A stretch of DNA of 64,000 bases from NCBI GenBank assembly GCA_002753225.1, contig PDZS01000008.1, positions 62,001 to 126,000 on the forward strand, read 5' to 3'. Within the stretch, counting starts at the first letter, position 1. Each line of letters starts with the position of its first letter. This DNA comes from Deltaproteobacteria bacterium YD0425bin51. GTDB lineage: Bacteria; Desulfobacterota; Desulfobacteria; Desulfobacterales; YD0425bin51. This document shows positions 46,532 to 55,509 of this stretch, in pieces. Position numbers and translations under genes: made by a program. The notes beneath the pieces are model-generated. The model had not been told where the DNA came from. It searched no databases and saw nothing but the letters and a program-made list of their open reading frames with translations.

Positions 46532-49226
46532 TCCATTTGGAAATAGTATAGAAAAGCTTTTCAGTTTCTATTGGTTTTGTTGTATAGTCATCCATTCCTG
46601 AGTCTAAGCATTTATTCTTATCTTCTAGAGTAGTGCTACCAGTCATTGCAATAATTGTTGTATATTCTTTAAGTGTTTGCTTTGATTTCTCCATATTTCT
46701 TATTTTTTGAGTAACTTCATATCCATTCATATCAGGTAATTGAATATCCAAAAGAATTACATCATAAATAGTATTTTTTAATTTAAAAAGTGTATCTTTT
46801 CCATTCTCAGCAACATCTACATTTATACCTGCACTTTTAAGAAGTTCAGTTGCAATTTGTTGGTTTATACGGTTATCTTCAGTTAAAAGGACTTTAATAC
46901 CCTTTACTTTATTCATAATAAACTGGGTTTGCATAATGTAGTCTTCATCTTTATTCGATTTTTGTAAACTTTCTGCATTAAATTCTAATATAAGGTAAAA
47001 AGTAGTGCCTATGCCGACTTCACTTTCCGCCCAAATTTTTCCGTTCATCATTTCCACAAGCTTTTTGCATATGCTAAGTCCAAGTCCTGTTCCGCCATAT
47101 TTACGAGCAGTTGAATCATCTGCCTGAACAAAAGGCGCAAACAATTTTGATAATTTGTCATTAGGAATTCCAATCCCTGAATCTTTAACTAAAAATTTTA
47201 GTTTAACTTTATTATCAATATTTTCTATAAGGCTTATTTTAACTATTACATTTCCTTTGTCTGTAAATTTAAAGGCATTGCTGACTAAATTAATAAGTAT
47301 CTGCCCAATACGAAGTGGGTCGCCCATAAGAGATTTTGGAACATTTTCTTCAATAGATAAAATCAAATCAATCCCTTTTTCCATAAAATTAGTTAAAAAT
47401 ATATTAGAAAGATTATCTATAATCTCACAAATCTCAAAAGGTATTTTTTCTATATTTAATTTCCCAGCCTCAATTTTAGAAAAATCTAAAATATCATTAA
47501 TTATACCTAAAAGAAGTTTAGATGAAGAATTAACCTTAGCTATATAATCTTTTTGTTGGGCAGATAATTCTGTTTTTAAAGATAGTGCTGTGAAACCAAT
47601 TATAGCATTTAGAGGATTTCTTATTTCATGACTCATATTTGCAAGAAATTCAGTTTTTACGCGTGCTGATTTTTCTGCTAGTTCCCGTTCTCTTTCAGCT
47701 TTTTCCTTTAGTATACGCTCTGAAATATCTAATAATGAGCCTTCATAACAGACAAGCTTTTTATTTGAGTTAAATACTGGTCTAGTAGAAATAGAGACCC
47801 ATATTATACTTTTATCTTTTTTATAGAATTGCGTTTCAAAATTTTTAACAAAACCTTTTTTAATTATAATTTTTCCAATTTTATCTCTATCTTGTGGATT
47901 TACATAAACTTGATTTTTAAGGTCAGTTATAGAATAAATGAGTTCATCAACTGAATTATAACCTAAAGTTTTTGCAAGAGATTGATTTGCGTTTATAACT
48001 TTTCCAGAAGGTTTAGTTTGAAACATTCCTTCTATAGCGTTTTCAAAAATAGAGCGATATTTTTTTTCTGATTCAATATTTCTATTTGTAATCATAGTGA
48101 TTCTGCTTACTGCTAATAAAAATTCTTCATCTGATGATTCAAAGTTAACTTCAGAAGCTTTTCCACAACAGTTCATTACTCCAACTACTTTATCCTTTTC
48201 AAAAATGGGAATACAAATTATTGCTTGTGGCTCTATACTAGAATTATCATTAGATTTAAACAAAATCTCTTTAGAAGTATCAGGTATATATATTACTCTT
48301 TTTTCAATTGCGGCTATACCCATGATTCCTTCCCCAAGTTTGAATTGCTTAAGACAACAAATTTGGCTGTCTTGGAAGTCTGGATAAAAGGCTTTAAGCT
48401 CTAATTCATTATCGGGGTTCATAATCCATATGGAACATCTATCAATGTTTGAGTGCTTTTTAATGAATTCCAGGGCAAGATTTAAGGTTTTTTTTTGATT
48501 ATTGGTTTTTGCCATTTCCTCACTAAGATTGTTTAATTCATGCAGATCATCAATTTTTTTTTTAATAGAATTACGCATAAAACTAAAAAATCTAGCAAGA
48601 ACTCCTATTTCATCTTTTCTATTTTCATCAATTTCTTCATTTAAATTCCCTTTTGCAAATTCTGCTGCTGCTTTTGTTAGTTTTTCTAAAGGACGGCTTA
48701 ATACGTAACGTCCCACAAATAAAAATATTATCCATAAAGCTATTGATTTGATGATGGAGTTAATAAAAAGAAGGTAAAGTCCTAATTTTATTTTATTGAA
48801 AACAACATTTGAACTAGAGTAAAAAACAAGTTTTCCAATCAAAAATTTTTTTTTAAATATATCTTTATGATAAATTAGAAATTCATCATGTAGCAAATCC
48901 TCTTCAACTGTTCCAATAGAAGCAAGGTTCATTCCTTTTGAATCTTCAACTTTAATTCCAACTAAAATTGGTATTTTTATCATGCCGTTGAGCTCTTTTT
49001 GTATTATCTCATTATCACAATTCCAAATAGCTGCACTTAATGGGGGCTCAAATATAGTGTATAAAACAGCAAAGTCTTCATATATACTCCTTTTTGTATG
49101 ATTATATTCTATAACAACATTAATAGTAATAACTGAAATAGCAATAGCAATATATATAAGAAAAACTGATTTTAGGAGCTTTGTTGTAATGGAGTCTTTA
49201 ATTGAAATAGATGAATAATTTTGCAT
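46524..49226 (-). CDS. Membrane-bound hybrid sensor histidine kinase (HAMP-GAF-PAS-HK-REC)
   Basis: Sensor kinase of 900 residues. An N-terminal transmembrane segment (LLKSVFLIYIAIAISVITINVVI, about 18-40), a periplasmic sensor (40-155) and a second membrane segment (IIKSIALWIIFLFVGRYVL) lead into HAMP (about 170-225). A GAF domain (about 240-375), one PAS (about 380-500), HisKA with H in FLANMSHEIRNPLNAIIGF, and a HATPase (NLVSNAFKFTDKG, DSGIGIP, GTGLGLSICKKLV) follow. A C-terminal receiver (DVILLDIQLPDMNG) ends the protein. No HPt or partner regulator is adjacent. The 3' end overlaps the cNMP-binding gene by eight bases. It diverges from the TetR gene. Confidence 0.92.
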   Translation of the reverse strand: MQNYSSISIKDSITTKLLKSVFLIYIAIAISVITINVVIEYNHTKRSIYEDFAVLYTIFEPPLSAAIWNCDNEIIQKELNGMIKIPILVGIKVEDSKGMNLASIGTVEEDLLHDEFLIYHKDIFKKKFLIGKLVFYSSSNVVFNKIKLGLYLLFINSIIKSIALWIIFLFVGRYVLSRPLEKLTKAAAEFAKGNLNEEIDENRKDEIGVLARFFSFMRNSIKKKIDDLHELNNLSEEMAKTNNQKKTLNLALEFIKKHSNIDRCSIWIMNPDNELELKAFYPDFQDSQICCLKQFKLGEGIMGIAAIEKRVIYIPDTSKEILFKSNDNSSIEPQAIICIPIFEKDKVVGVMNCCGKASEVNFESSDEEFLLAVSRITMITNRNIESEKKYRSIFENAIEGMFQTKPSGKVINANQSLAKTLGYNSVDELIYSITDLKNQVYVNPQDRDKIGKIIIKKGFVKNFETQFYKKDKSIIWVSISTRPVFNSNKKLVCYEGSLLDISERILKEKAERERELAEKSARVKTEFLANMSHEIRNPLNAIIGFTALSLKTELSAQQKDYIAKVNSSSKLLLGIINDILDFSKIEAGKLNIEKIPFEICEIIDNLSNIFLTNFMEKGIDLILSIEENVPKSLMGDPLRIGQILINLVSNAFKFTDKGNVIVKISLIENIDNKVKLKFLVKDSGIGIPNDKLSKLFAPFVQADDSTARKYGGTGLGLSICKKLVEMMNGKIWAESEVGIGTTFYLILEFNAESLQKSNKDEDYIMQTQFIMNKVKGIKVLLTEDNRINQQIATELLKSAGINVDVAENGKDTLFKLKNTIYDVILLDIQLPDMNGYEVTQKIRNMEKSKQTLKEYTTIIAMTGSTTLEDKNKCLDSGMDDYTTKPIETEKLFYTISKWIK

Positions 49227-49335
49227 ATGTTTATAAAATATTTTATATTGTTAAATTCATTATATATTAACTGAAATAGATATATTTTCAATAAATATTT
49301 TTACATGAAATATCCTATTTAATATAGATTATCTC

Positions 49336-49364
49336 TTGACATAATAAAAACATCCTAGTAAATG
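49336..49364 (+). promoter_or_regulatory. Putative promoter of the TetR/ETF operon
   Basis: A perfect TTGACA lies at 49336-49341. The best -10 candidate 17 bases downstream is TAAATG (49359-49364), which is weak. It runs into the palindromic operator that starts at 49363. Confidence 0.35.
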
Positions 49365-49380
49365 AATGAATATTCATTCA
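49363..49380. promoter_or_regulatory. Palindromic operator for the TetR regulator
   Basis: TGAATGAATATTCATTCA is a perfect 18-bp palindrome. It matches the TGAATGA-N-TCATTCA style of operators used by TetR-type FadR regulators of fatty-acid degradation. It lies just downstream of TTGACA and 18 bases before the preferred start codon, so binding would block its own promoter. Confidence 0.75.
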
Positions 49381-49398
49381 TTATCTAGGGATAAAAAA

Positions 49399-50010
49399 TT
49401 GAAAGTTACTAAAAGATCAAATAATGATAAATATAATCGAATACTTGAGGCAGCAGTTAAAGTATTTTCTACATTAGGTTTTTTTCAATCTACAGTTTCT
49501 CAGATTGCAAAAGAAGCAGGTGTGGCTGATGGAACGATCTATCTTTATTTTAAAAATAAAGAGGATATTTTAGGTAATGTTTTTTCGTATAAAACAAAGC
49601 AGGTATTTGACCAATTCAGAGAAGAAGTAAATAAGGCAGAACGAGCTAAAGATAAGCTATTAAGTCTTATAAAAAGACATTTGGAAGAATTTGAGCGGGA
49701 TAAAAATCTTGCTAATTTATATCTAGTTGAAACATATCAAAAAGTTAGAACTGCAGAAGATCAAATTAAAGAAATGTCCAAAATGTATCTGGACATCATT
49801 TCTGAGATCGTAAAATTAGGTCAAAATGAGGGAACAATAAGAACAGATCTTGATATTACCCTAGTTAAAAGGTTTATAATAGGAGCAGTTCATGAGGTTA
49901 TATTTACATGGGTAAGATCAGCTAATGACTATAGATTGTCTTTTGTTGCAGAAGAGCTAGTTGAGCTTATTATAAAAGGTATTGGCACTTGTGATAAAAG
50001 AAAAAAATAA
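49399..50010 (+). CDS. TetR-family transcriptional regulator (FadR-like)
   Basis: DNA-binding repressor of 203 residues. The N-terminal helix-turn-helix is AAVKVFSTLGFFQSTVSQIAKEAGVADGTIYLYFKNKEDIL, shown here by its core TVSQIAKEAGVADGTIYLYF. The helical ligand domain (about 60-200) includes VKRFIIGAVHEVIFTWV, typical of fatty-acid-responsive TetR proteins. The frame opens at ATG 49366 inside the operator. I prefer TTG 49399, which has TAGGGA eight bases upstream and leaves the operator in the untranslated region. It precedes the ETF oxidoreductase and etfBA; acyl-CoA is the likely ligand (inference). Confidence 0.88.
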   Translation: MKVTKRSNNDKYNRILEAAVKVFSTLGFFQSTVSQIAKEAGVADGTIYLYFKNKEDILGNVFSYKTKQVFDQFREEVNKAERAKDKLLSLIKRHLEEFERDKNLANLYLVETYQKVRTAEDQIKEMSKMYLDIISEIVKLGQNEGTIRTDLDITLVKRFIIGAVHEVIFTWVRSANDYRLSFVAEELVELIIKGIGTCDKRKK

Positions 50011-50094
50011 TATTTGTAAGTATAGGCATATTATGTTATAGCCGAAAAATTATATTAACCATTAAACCATTTTAAAGGGATAAAGAGGTACCCA

Positions 50095-52170
50095 ATGGAA
50101 ACAGTCTTAATCTCTCCAGCAAAAGCATTTTTTTTATTTATTCCAACAATTGTTTTTTCAGTTTTAATTCCTATCATAGGCGCTAGCTTATTTACTTATA
50201 TAATTGCTAAGCGTCTAGCTCCACTCGTCAAATCAAAAAGCGATCCCAGATTTGACAATTTATATGAAAGATTTATTAATCTTTTAAAAATTGGGATTGG
50301 TCAGTATCGTCAACCTAGATACATGATGGCAGGAGTCCTGCATATCATAATATTTGCAGGTTTTATGATACTCTCCATACGCTCCATGTCGCTTGTCATC
50401 ATTGGTATTTCTGAAAATTTTGTATTTCCGGGACTATATGGAATAGTAGGAACTACTTATAACCTTTTAAAAGATGTTATAGCGACAGGCGTTTTAGCAG
50501 CATGTATAGCTGCTATAATAAGAAGAGGAGTATTTAAACCAGAAAGATATAGTGTACCTAAGAAATATGGAAAAGATCATACTGCTGAGGCAGTTTTTGT
50601 TCTTTTACTTATTTCAACCTTGATGCTTTCTGAGATGTCCTTTGAAGCAAGTTTACTTGCCGCTAATGCTCAAAAAGGGATACAATCCCATGAAATTATT
50701 ATTCCTGGAACTGGCGTATGGTTTCTTAAAAACTATTTAAGTGATTGTCCTATTAAATGTCTTCAAAGTATTCATCTTGTAGCTTATTATATTCATGATA
50801 TAGTCTTTTTCTTCTTCTTATGCTTCTTACCAATGGGCAAACATTTTCACGTTATTACTTCTCTTCCAAATGTATTTTTTGGAAGAACCAAAAAAGGAAC
50901 TATTAAACCTGTAAGCTATGATGTTGATGAAGATAAAATAGATCAGCTTGAATCTTTTGGCGTTAAAAAATTTGAAGATTTTACTTGGAAACAGATATTA
51001 GATTTTTATAGCTGCGCTGATTGCGGAAGATGTTCTGATAATTGTCCTGCAAATGCTGTAGGCCGTCCGCTTTCTCCAAGATTTATTTCTATAAAAGGCC
51101 GTGAGTATGCTTTTTCACATTATCCTCTTCAAGGGAAATTTCTTAAAAGTGAACCTTTGATAGGAACTGTATATAGCGAAGATGAGATATGGTCATGTAC
51201 TACATGCGGAGCATGTGAAGAAGAATGTCCTATAATGATTGAGTACATAAATAAAATAGTTGATTTGAGAAGAGGAATGGTAGATGACGGACTTGTTCCA
51301 CAGTCTCTCCAAAAACCATTAAAAGCATTAGAAAACAGAGGTAACCCTTATGGAAAGGTTGAGAAAAAGAGGGCTGACTGGGCAAAAGAAAAGAACTTTG
51401 TAAAAGAATATAAGGTAAAACTTTTAGATCAGGGAGATACAGCAGATGTCCTTTATTTCGTTGACAGTATTACTTCATATGATGATAAGATTCAATCAAT
51501 AGGAAGATCTACTGCAAAAGTTCTTACAGCATGTGGTATTGATTTTGGAGTGCTTGGTCCTGCTGAGGCTGATAGTGGTAATGAGGTAAGAAGATTTGGC
51601 GAAGAAATGCTATTTCAAGATTTAAGAAACAGAAATACAGAGGCAATACTTGAGGCTAAAGTAAAAAAGATAGTAACTGCTGACCCACACGCTTTAAATG
51701 CCTTAAAAAATGATTATAAGGGCCTTCCTCCTGTAGAACATATAAGTGAAGTTGTTGCAAAAGCTATTTCTGATGGAAAGCTGAAATTAAAAGATGTAGA
51801 AGATGAAAATAAAGTTTATACATATCATGACCCATGTTATCTTGGCAGGCACAACACCATTTATGATGCGCCAAGAAATGCTATTGATGCAATTCCTAAA
51901 TTAAAAAGAGTTGAAATGTCTTTAAAGTGTAAAGATAGATCGTTCTGCTGCGGCGGTGGTGGATTGATGCTATTCTATGAGCCCCATGAAGAAACAAGAA
52001 TGGGGGTACTTAGGGTAAAAATGGCGAATAAAGCTGGAGCAAATGTAATTGTGACAGCTTGCCCGTTCTGTATGGTCAATATTGAAGATGCAATTAAAAC
52101 AAGCGGACTTGAAGGTAAAATGGAAGTGATTGATTTTGCAGAACTTATTGAACGTCATATTATTAAATAA
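50095..52170 (+). CDS. Membrane Fe-S oxidoreductase, ETF:quinone type (HdrD-like CCG domains)
   Basis: Protein of 691 residues expected to pass electrons from EtfAB to the membrane quinone pool. About five to six transmembrane helices (1-270) with histidines resemble a NarI-type cytochrome b. The soluble part has two [4Fe-4S] motifs, CADCGRCSDNCP (about 304-315) and CTTCGACEEECP (about 366-377). Two CCG-type segments follow: DPCYLGRHNTIYD with CCGGGG, and TACPFCMVN. This architecture is found beside etfBA in syntrophic and sulfate-reducing fatty-acid oxidisers. It sits 24 bases upstream of etfB, with a modest AAAGGGA ribosome-binding site. Confidence 0.9.
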   Translation: METVLISPAKAFFLFIPTIVFSVLIPIIGASLFTYIIAKRLAPLVKSKSDPRFDNLYERFINLLKIGIGQYRQPRYMMAGVLHIIIFAGFMILSIRSMSLVIIGISENFVFPGLYGIVGTTYNLLKDVIATGVLAACIAAIIRRGVFKPERYSVPKKYGKDHTAEAVFVLLLISTLMLSEMSFEASLLAANAQKGIQSHEIIIPGTGVWFLKNYLSDCPIKCLQSIHLVAYYIHDIVFFFFLCFLPMGKHFHVITSLPNVFFGRTKKGTIKPVSYDVDEDKIDQLESFGVKKFEDFTWKQILDFYSCADCGRCSDNCPANAVGRPLSPRFISIKGREYAFSHYPLQGKFLKSEPLIGTVYSEDEIWSCTTCGACEEECPIMIEYINKIVDLRRGMVDDGLVPQSLQKPLKALENRGNPYGKVEKKRADWAKEKNFVKEYKVKLLDQGDTADVLYFVDSITSYDDKIQSIGRSTAKVLTACGIDFGVLGPAEADSGNEVRRFGEEMLFQDLRNRNTEAILEAKVKKIVTADPHALNALKNDYKGLPPVEHISEVVAKAISDGKLKLKDVEDENKVYTYHDPCYLGRHNTIYDAPRNAIDAIPKLKRVEMSLKCKDRSFCCGGGGLMLFYEPHEETRMGVLRVKMANKAGANVIVTACPFCMVNIEDAIKTSGLEGKMEVIDFAELIERHIIK

Positions 52171-52194
52171 TATCTAAAAGTTGGAGGGTTAAAA

Positions 52195-52986
52195 ATGGAA
52201 ATTTTGGTTTGCGTTAAGCGAGTTCCCGATACTGCAGAAAATGAAATAAAAATAAACAGTGACGGGACAGACATTGAACGAGATGATCTCGTTTATTCAG
52301 TCAATGAGTGGGATAATTATGCTGTTGAGGAAGCTATTCAGATTAGAGACAGAGTTGGTGGTGCTGTTACTGTTGCAACAATTGGAGACAAAGATTCTGA
52401 AGAAATTTTACGAAGAGAAATGGCAATGGGAGCTGACAAAGGGATTCTTATTTCAGATGATGCTTTTGAAGGGTCAGATGGAAAGGGAATTTCAAAAATT
52501 TTGGCAGCAGAAGTTAAAAAAGGAAAATACGATCTTATCCTGACTGGCGCACAAGCTGATGACGGCGCAGGTCAAATTGGCGGAATGCTAGCAGCTATTT
52601 TAGATTTGCCCTATGCATCAATTGTTAATAAAATTGAGACTGTAGATAGCAAAAAAATAAAAGTAGGTAGAGAAGTTGAGGGCGGAAATCAGGAAATGAA
52701 TGAGATTGAAATGCCTTGTGTTCTATCAATTCAAACAGGTATAAATGAGCCTCGCTATGTAGGTATTCGAGGTATCAGGAAAGTAGCATCAATTGAAATT
52801 CCTGTACATAAAGCAAAAGACTTAGGCGTTGATGCTGCATCAGTTGGAGCGGCAGGTGCAAAAGTTAAACGAGTTGACTATTTCGTGCCTCCAGCAGGGA
52901 AAGGCGCAGACATTATTGAAGGAAGCGCTGAAGAAAAAGCAGATAAATTGATCGAACTCTTAAAGGCTAAAGGAGGGATTAAATAA
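52195..52986 (+). CDS. etfB: Electron transfer flavoprotein beta subunit
   Basis: AMP/FAD-binding beta subunit of 263 residues that collects electrons from acyl-CoA dehydrogenases. Recognisable motifs are MEILVCVKRVPDTAENEIKI (N-terminus), NEWDNYAVEEAIQIRD, LTGAQADDGAGQIGGMLA and the ETF-beta signature region VGREVEGGNQEMNEIEMPCVLSIQTGINEPRY. A GGAGG ribosome-binding site lies seven bases before the ATG. The stop shares a base with the etfA ATG (TAATG). Confidence 0.97.
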   Translation: MEILVCVKRVPDTAENEIKINSDGTDIERDDLVYSVNEWDNYAVEEAIQIRDRVGGAVTVATIGDKDSEEILRREMAMGADKGILISDDAFEGSDGKGISKILAAEVKKGKYDLILTGAQADDGAGQIGGMLAAILDLPYASIVNKIETVDSKKIKVGREVEGGNQEMNEIEMPCVLSIQTGINEPRYVGIRGIRKVASIEIPVHKAKDLGVDAASVGAAGAKVKRVDYFVPPAGKGADIIEGSAEEKADKLIELLKAKGGIK

Positions 52987-53960
52987 TGGCTCAACAAATT
53001 TTTGCATATATATTACATAAAAATGGTGTTGCTGATGATTCAGCTTTAGAATTAGTTGCAGCAGCAAAGAAAATAGATGCAGGTGCAAAAGTTACCGCAA
53101 TTGTTACAGGAACAGGTGCGCCCCTTGATGCATTATGTAAAGAAATGGCAGCTTCTTACAGTTCAGTTTGGAAGATAGATAACGCAGCTGTCGCATATCC
53201 AAATGCTGAAGTTATAAGAAAGATTCTTGTTAAATTAATACCTAAAGGAAGCATACTTCTTTGTCCTCATAACACTTTTGGGATGGATCTTGCTCCAGGA
53301 TTATCTATTAAATTAGATGCAAGCTTTGTATCAGATGTAGTTGCCATTGAAGGAATTGATGGCTCTAACTTAAAAGTTATCAGGCAAGAATTCAGCGGGC
53401 AAGTAAGCACTCATATCCTTTGTGATATTTCAAATGGCGCAGTTGTAAATACACGTCCTGGTTCTTTTAAAGCTGATGAAAGCAAATCTGCAGGCGGCGC
53501 TGTAACAGATAAATCCTCTGAAGCAGGGGATCTTTCTGCAAAAAGACGCTATCTTGAACTTGTTGAAGCTCAAGTTGGCGATGTTGATATTACAAAATCT
53601 GATATTCTTGTTTCAGTTGGCCGTGGTATTGGTGAAAAAGACAATATCCCTGTTGCTGAAGAACTTGCAAAAGCTATGGGTGGTGATGTGTCCTGCTCAA
53701 GACCAATTGTTGACGCTAAATGGCTTGACAAATCGAGACAAGTTGGTACTTCAGGAAAAACCGTTAAACCCAAAGTTTATATGGCACTTGGCATTAGTGG
53801 TTCATTCCAGCATTTAGGTGGTTTAAAAGGCTCTCCATTTATAGTTGCAGTTAATAAAAATGTAAAAGCTCCTATTTTTCAAGTAGCAAATGTAGGTGTT
53901 GTTGAAGATATGATTGAATTTATGCCTGTACTTACAGAAAAAATATCTGAATCTAAATAG
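52986..53960 (+). CDS. etfA: Electron transfer flavoprotein alpha subunit
   Basis: FAD-binding partner of EtfB, 324 residues. The C-terminal FAD domain is clear: ILVSVGRGIGEKDNIPVAEELAKAMGG, CSRPIVDAKWLDKSRQVGTSGKTVKPKVYMALGISGSFQHL, and VAVNKNVKAPIFQVANVGVVEDM. The N-terminal half shows the alpha-subunit fold (FAYILHKNGVADDSALELVAAAKK). A strong terminator follows 20 bases after the stop, closing the TetR-EMO-etfBA operon before sat. Confidence 0.97.
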   Translation: MAQQIFAYILHKNGVADDSALELVAAAKKIDAGAKVTAIVTGTGAPLDALCKEMAASYSSVWKIDNAAVAYPNAEVIRKILVKLIPKGSILLCPHNTFGMDLAPGLSIKLDASFVSDVVAIEGIDGSNLKVIRQEFSGQVSTHILCDISNGAVVNTRPGSFKADESKSAGGAVTDKSSEAGDLSAKRRYLELVEAQVGDVDITKSDILVSVGRGIGEKDNIPVAEELAKAMGGDVSCSRPIVDAKWLDKSRQVGTSGKTVKPKVYMALGISGSFQHLGGLKGSPFIVAVNKNVKAPIFQVANVGVVEDMIEFMPVLTEKISESK

Positions 53961-53979
53961 CATTTTTATTTAAAATATA

Positions 53980-54023
53980 AAAAGCTGATTTTGATTATTT
54001 ATTAGTCAAAGTTGGCTTTTTTT
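53980..54023 (+). terminator. Rho-independent terminator after etfA
   Basis: An 18-bp stem (53980-53997 with 54003-54020, including four G-U pairs) has a five-base loop and ends in a run of seven T. It separates the ETF operon from sat. Confidence 0.85.
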
Positions 54024-54031
54024 ATTTATTC

Positions 54032-54060
54032 TTGACAAAACTTTTTTTTCTTATTACTCT
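54032..54060 (+). promoter_or_regulatory. Putative promoter of sat
   Basis: TTGACA (54032-54037) and a weak TACTCT (54055-54060) are 17 bases apart. They lie directly after the etfA terminator and about 80 bases before the sat start. Confidence 0.4.
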
Positions 54061-54088
54061 ATTACCTTTATATAAGAGCAATCTGTAG

Positions 54089-54104
54089 GGTTATGTGTAT
54101 AACC
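54089..54104. promoter_or_regulatory. Inverted repeat in sat leader
   Basis: GGTTATGTGTATAACC is a perfect 6-bp inverted repeat with a four-base centre, in the presumed untranslated leader of sat. It could be a regulator site or a small hairpin. It does not match the Rex or HcpR consensus that I know. Confidence 0.35.
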
Positions 54105-54140
54105 TGATAAATTATAACATTAAAAAAGGAGATTACAAGA

Positions 54141-55421
54141 ATGTCAAATTTAATACCTCCGCATGGTGGAAAAGGTTTAACCTGTTGCCTTTTACAAGGC
54201 GCTGAATTAGAAGCAGAAAAAAAGAAAGCAGCAACACTTAAAAAACTCGCTGTTTCTCCTCGTGAAAAAGGTGATTTAATAATGATAGGTATTGGCGGAT
54301 TTAGCCCTCTTACCGGATTCATGACAAAAGCTGACTGGAAAGGCGTTTGTGAAAATTTCCTTTTATCTGATGGAACATTCTGGCCAATTCCTGTTACTAT
54401 GTCTGCAACAAAAGCAGATGCAGCCAACATTAAAGAAGGGGAAGAAATAGCCCTTTATGATCCAGAAAATGACGAAATTATGGCTACAATGAAGGTTACA
54501 GAAAAATATGAGATGACAGAAGCCAATAAAAAATTTGAGTGCGAAAAAGTTTTCATGGGTGAAGGCTCAAAAACTGTTGAAGATTTCTGGAAGATTGCAA
54601 AAGATGATCATCCTGGAGTTCAAATGGTTATGAATCAAAAAGAAATTAATTTGGCTGGACCTGTAAAAGTTCTTAGCGAAGCTGAATATCCAACAAAATA
54701 CGCTGGCGTTTATATGAGACCTGCTGAATCCAGAAAGATTTTTGAAGAAAGAGGCTGGAAAGAAATTGCAGCTTTGCAGCTTAGAAACCCAATGCATCGC
54801 TCACATGAATATCTTTGCAAAATAGCAGTTGAAGTGTGTGATGGCGTATTTATTCATTCATTAGTTGGAAACTTAAAACCTGGCGATATTCCTGCTGAAG
54901 TACGCGTTAAATGTATTGATGTATTAGTAAAGAAATATTTTGTAGAGAAAAATGTAGTACAGGGCGGTTATCCTCTTGATATGCGTTATGCAGGACCAAG
55001 AGAAGCTCTTCTTCACGCTACATTCCGTCAGAACTATGGCTGCTCCAGAATGATCATTGGTCGTGATCACGCTGGCGTTGGTGACTTCTATGGAATGTTT
55101 GAAGCCCAAACCATTTTTAACAAAATTCCGCATCCTGCAGAACCAGGTAAAGCTCTTCTTTGCAAGCCTCTAATGATTGACTGGACATTCTACTGCTTTA
55201 AGTGCGATGGCATGGCATCACATAGAACATGTCCTCATGGAAAAGCTGACAGAGTTATTCTTTCTGGAACAATGCTTAGAAAGATGTTATCAGAAGGCGG
55301 ACAGCTCCCAGATCACTTTGGAAGAGATGAAGTAGTAGAAATTTTACGCCAATACTATGAAGGTTTAACTGAAAAAGTTGAAATTAAATTACATGGTGCT
55401 GCAACCGGCGCTCAGAAATAA
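54141..55421 (+). CDS. sat: Sulfate adenylyltransferase (ATP sulfurylase)
   Basis: Activates sulfate to adenylylsulfate (APS), the first step of dissimilatory sulfate reduction. It has 426 residues, the homo-oligomeric Sat type without a kinase domain. Active-site motifs: [14 protein letters not shown] (about residues 213-226, QxRN and HxxH) and [14 protein letters not shown]. The Cys-containing [17 protein letters not shown] block resembles the zinc site of Sat from sulfate-reducing microbes. AAAGGAGA lies eight bases before the ATG. Sat faces qmoC tail to tail, with a shared terminator between. Confidence 0.97.
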   Translation: MSNLIPPHGGKGLTCCLLQGAELEAEKKKAATLKKLAVSPREKGDLIMIGIGGFSPLTGFMTKADWKGVCENFLLSDGTFWPIPVTMSATKADAANIKEGEEIALYDPENDEIMATMKVTEKYEMTEANKKFECEKVFMGEGSKTVEDFWKIAKDDHPGVQMVMNQKEINLAGPVKVLSEAEYPTKYAGVYMRPAESRKIFEERGWKEIAALQLRNPMHRSHEYLCKIAVEVCDGVFIHSLVGNLKPGDIPAEVRVKCIDVLVKKYFVEKNVVQGGYPLDMRYAGPREALLHATFRQNYGCSRMIIGRDHAGVGDFYGMFEAQTIFNKIPHPAEPGKALLCKPLMIDWTFYCFKCDGMASHRTCPHGKADRVILSGTMLRKMLSEGGQLPDHFGRDEVVEILRQYYEGLTEKVEIKLHGAATGAQK

Positions 55422-55446
55422 GAAATTATAATTAGAAAAAAATAGA

Positions 55447-55484
55447 AGAGGGAGACTTAATTTTTAAGTCTCCCTCTCTTTTTT
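55447..55484. terminator. Bidirectional terminator between sat and qmoC
   Basis: A perfect 14-bp stem AGAGGGAGACTTAA/TTAAGTCTCCCTCT with a three-T loop is followed by CTTTTTT on the plus strand. It is preceded by an A run (T run on the minus strand), so it can stop both converging transcripts. Confidence 0.9.
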
Positions 55485-55509
55485 ATTTTAAGAAAAATAA
55501 TTTTTTGCT

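Noticed and set aside
49366..49398. ATG 49366 as start of the TetR regulator
   Set aside because: It lies inside the palindromic operator and has no ribosome-binding site; TTG 49399 fits better.
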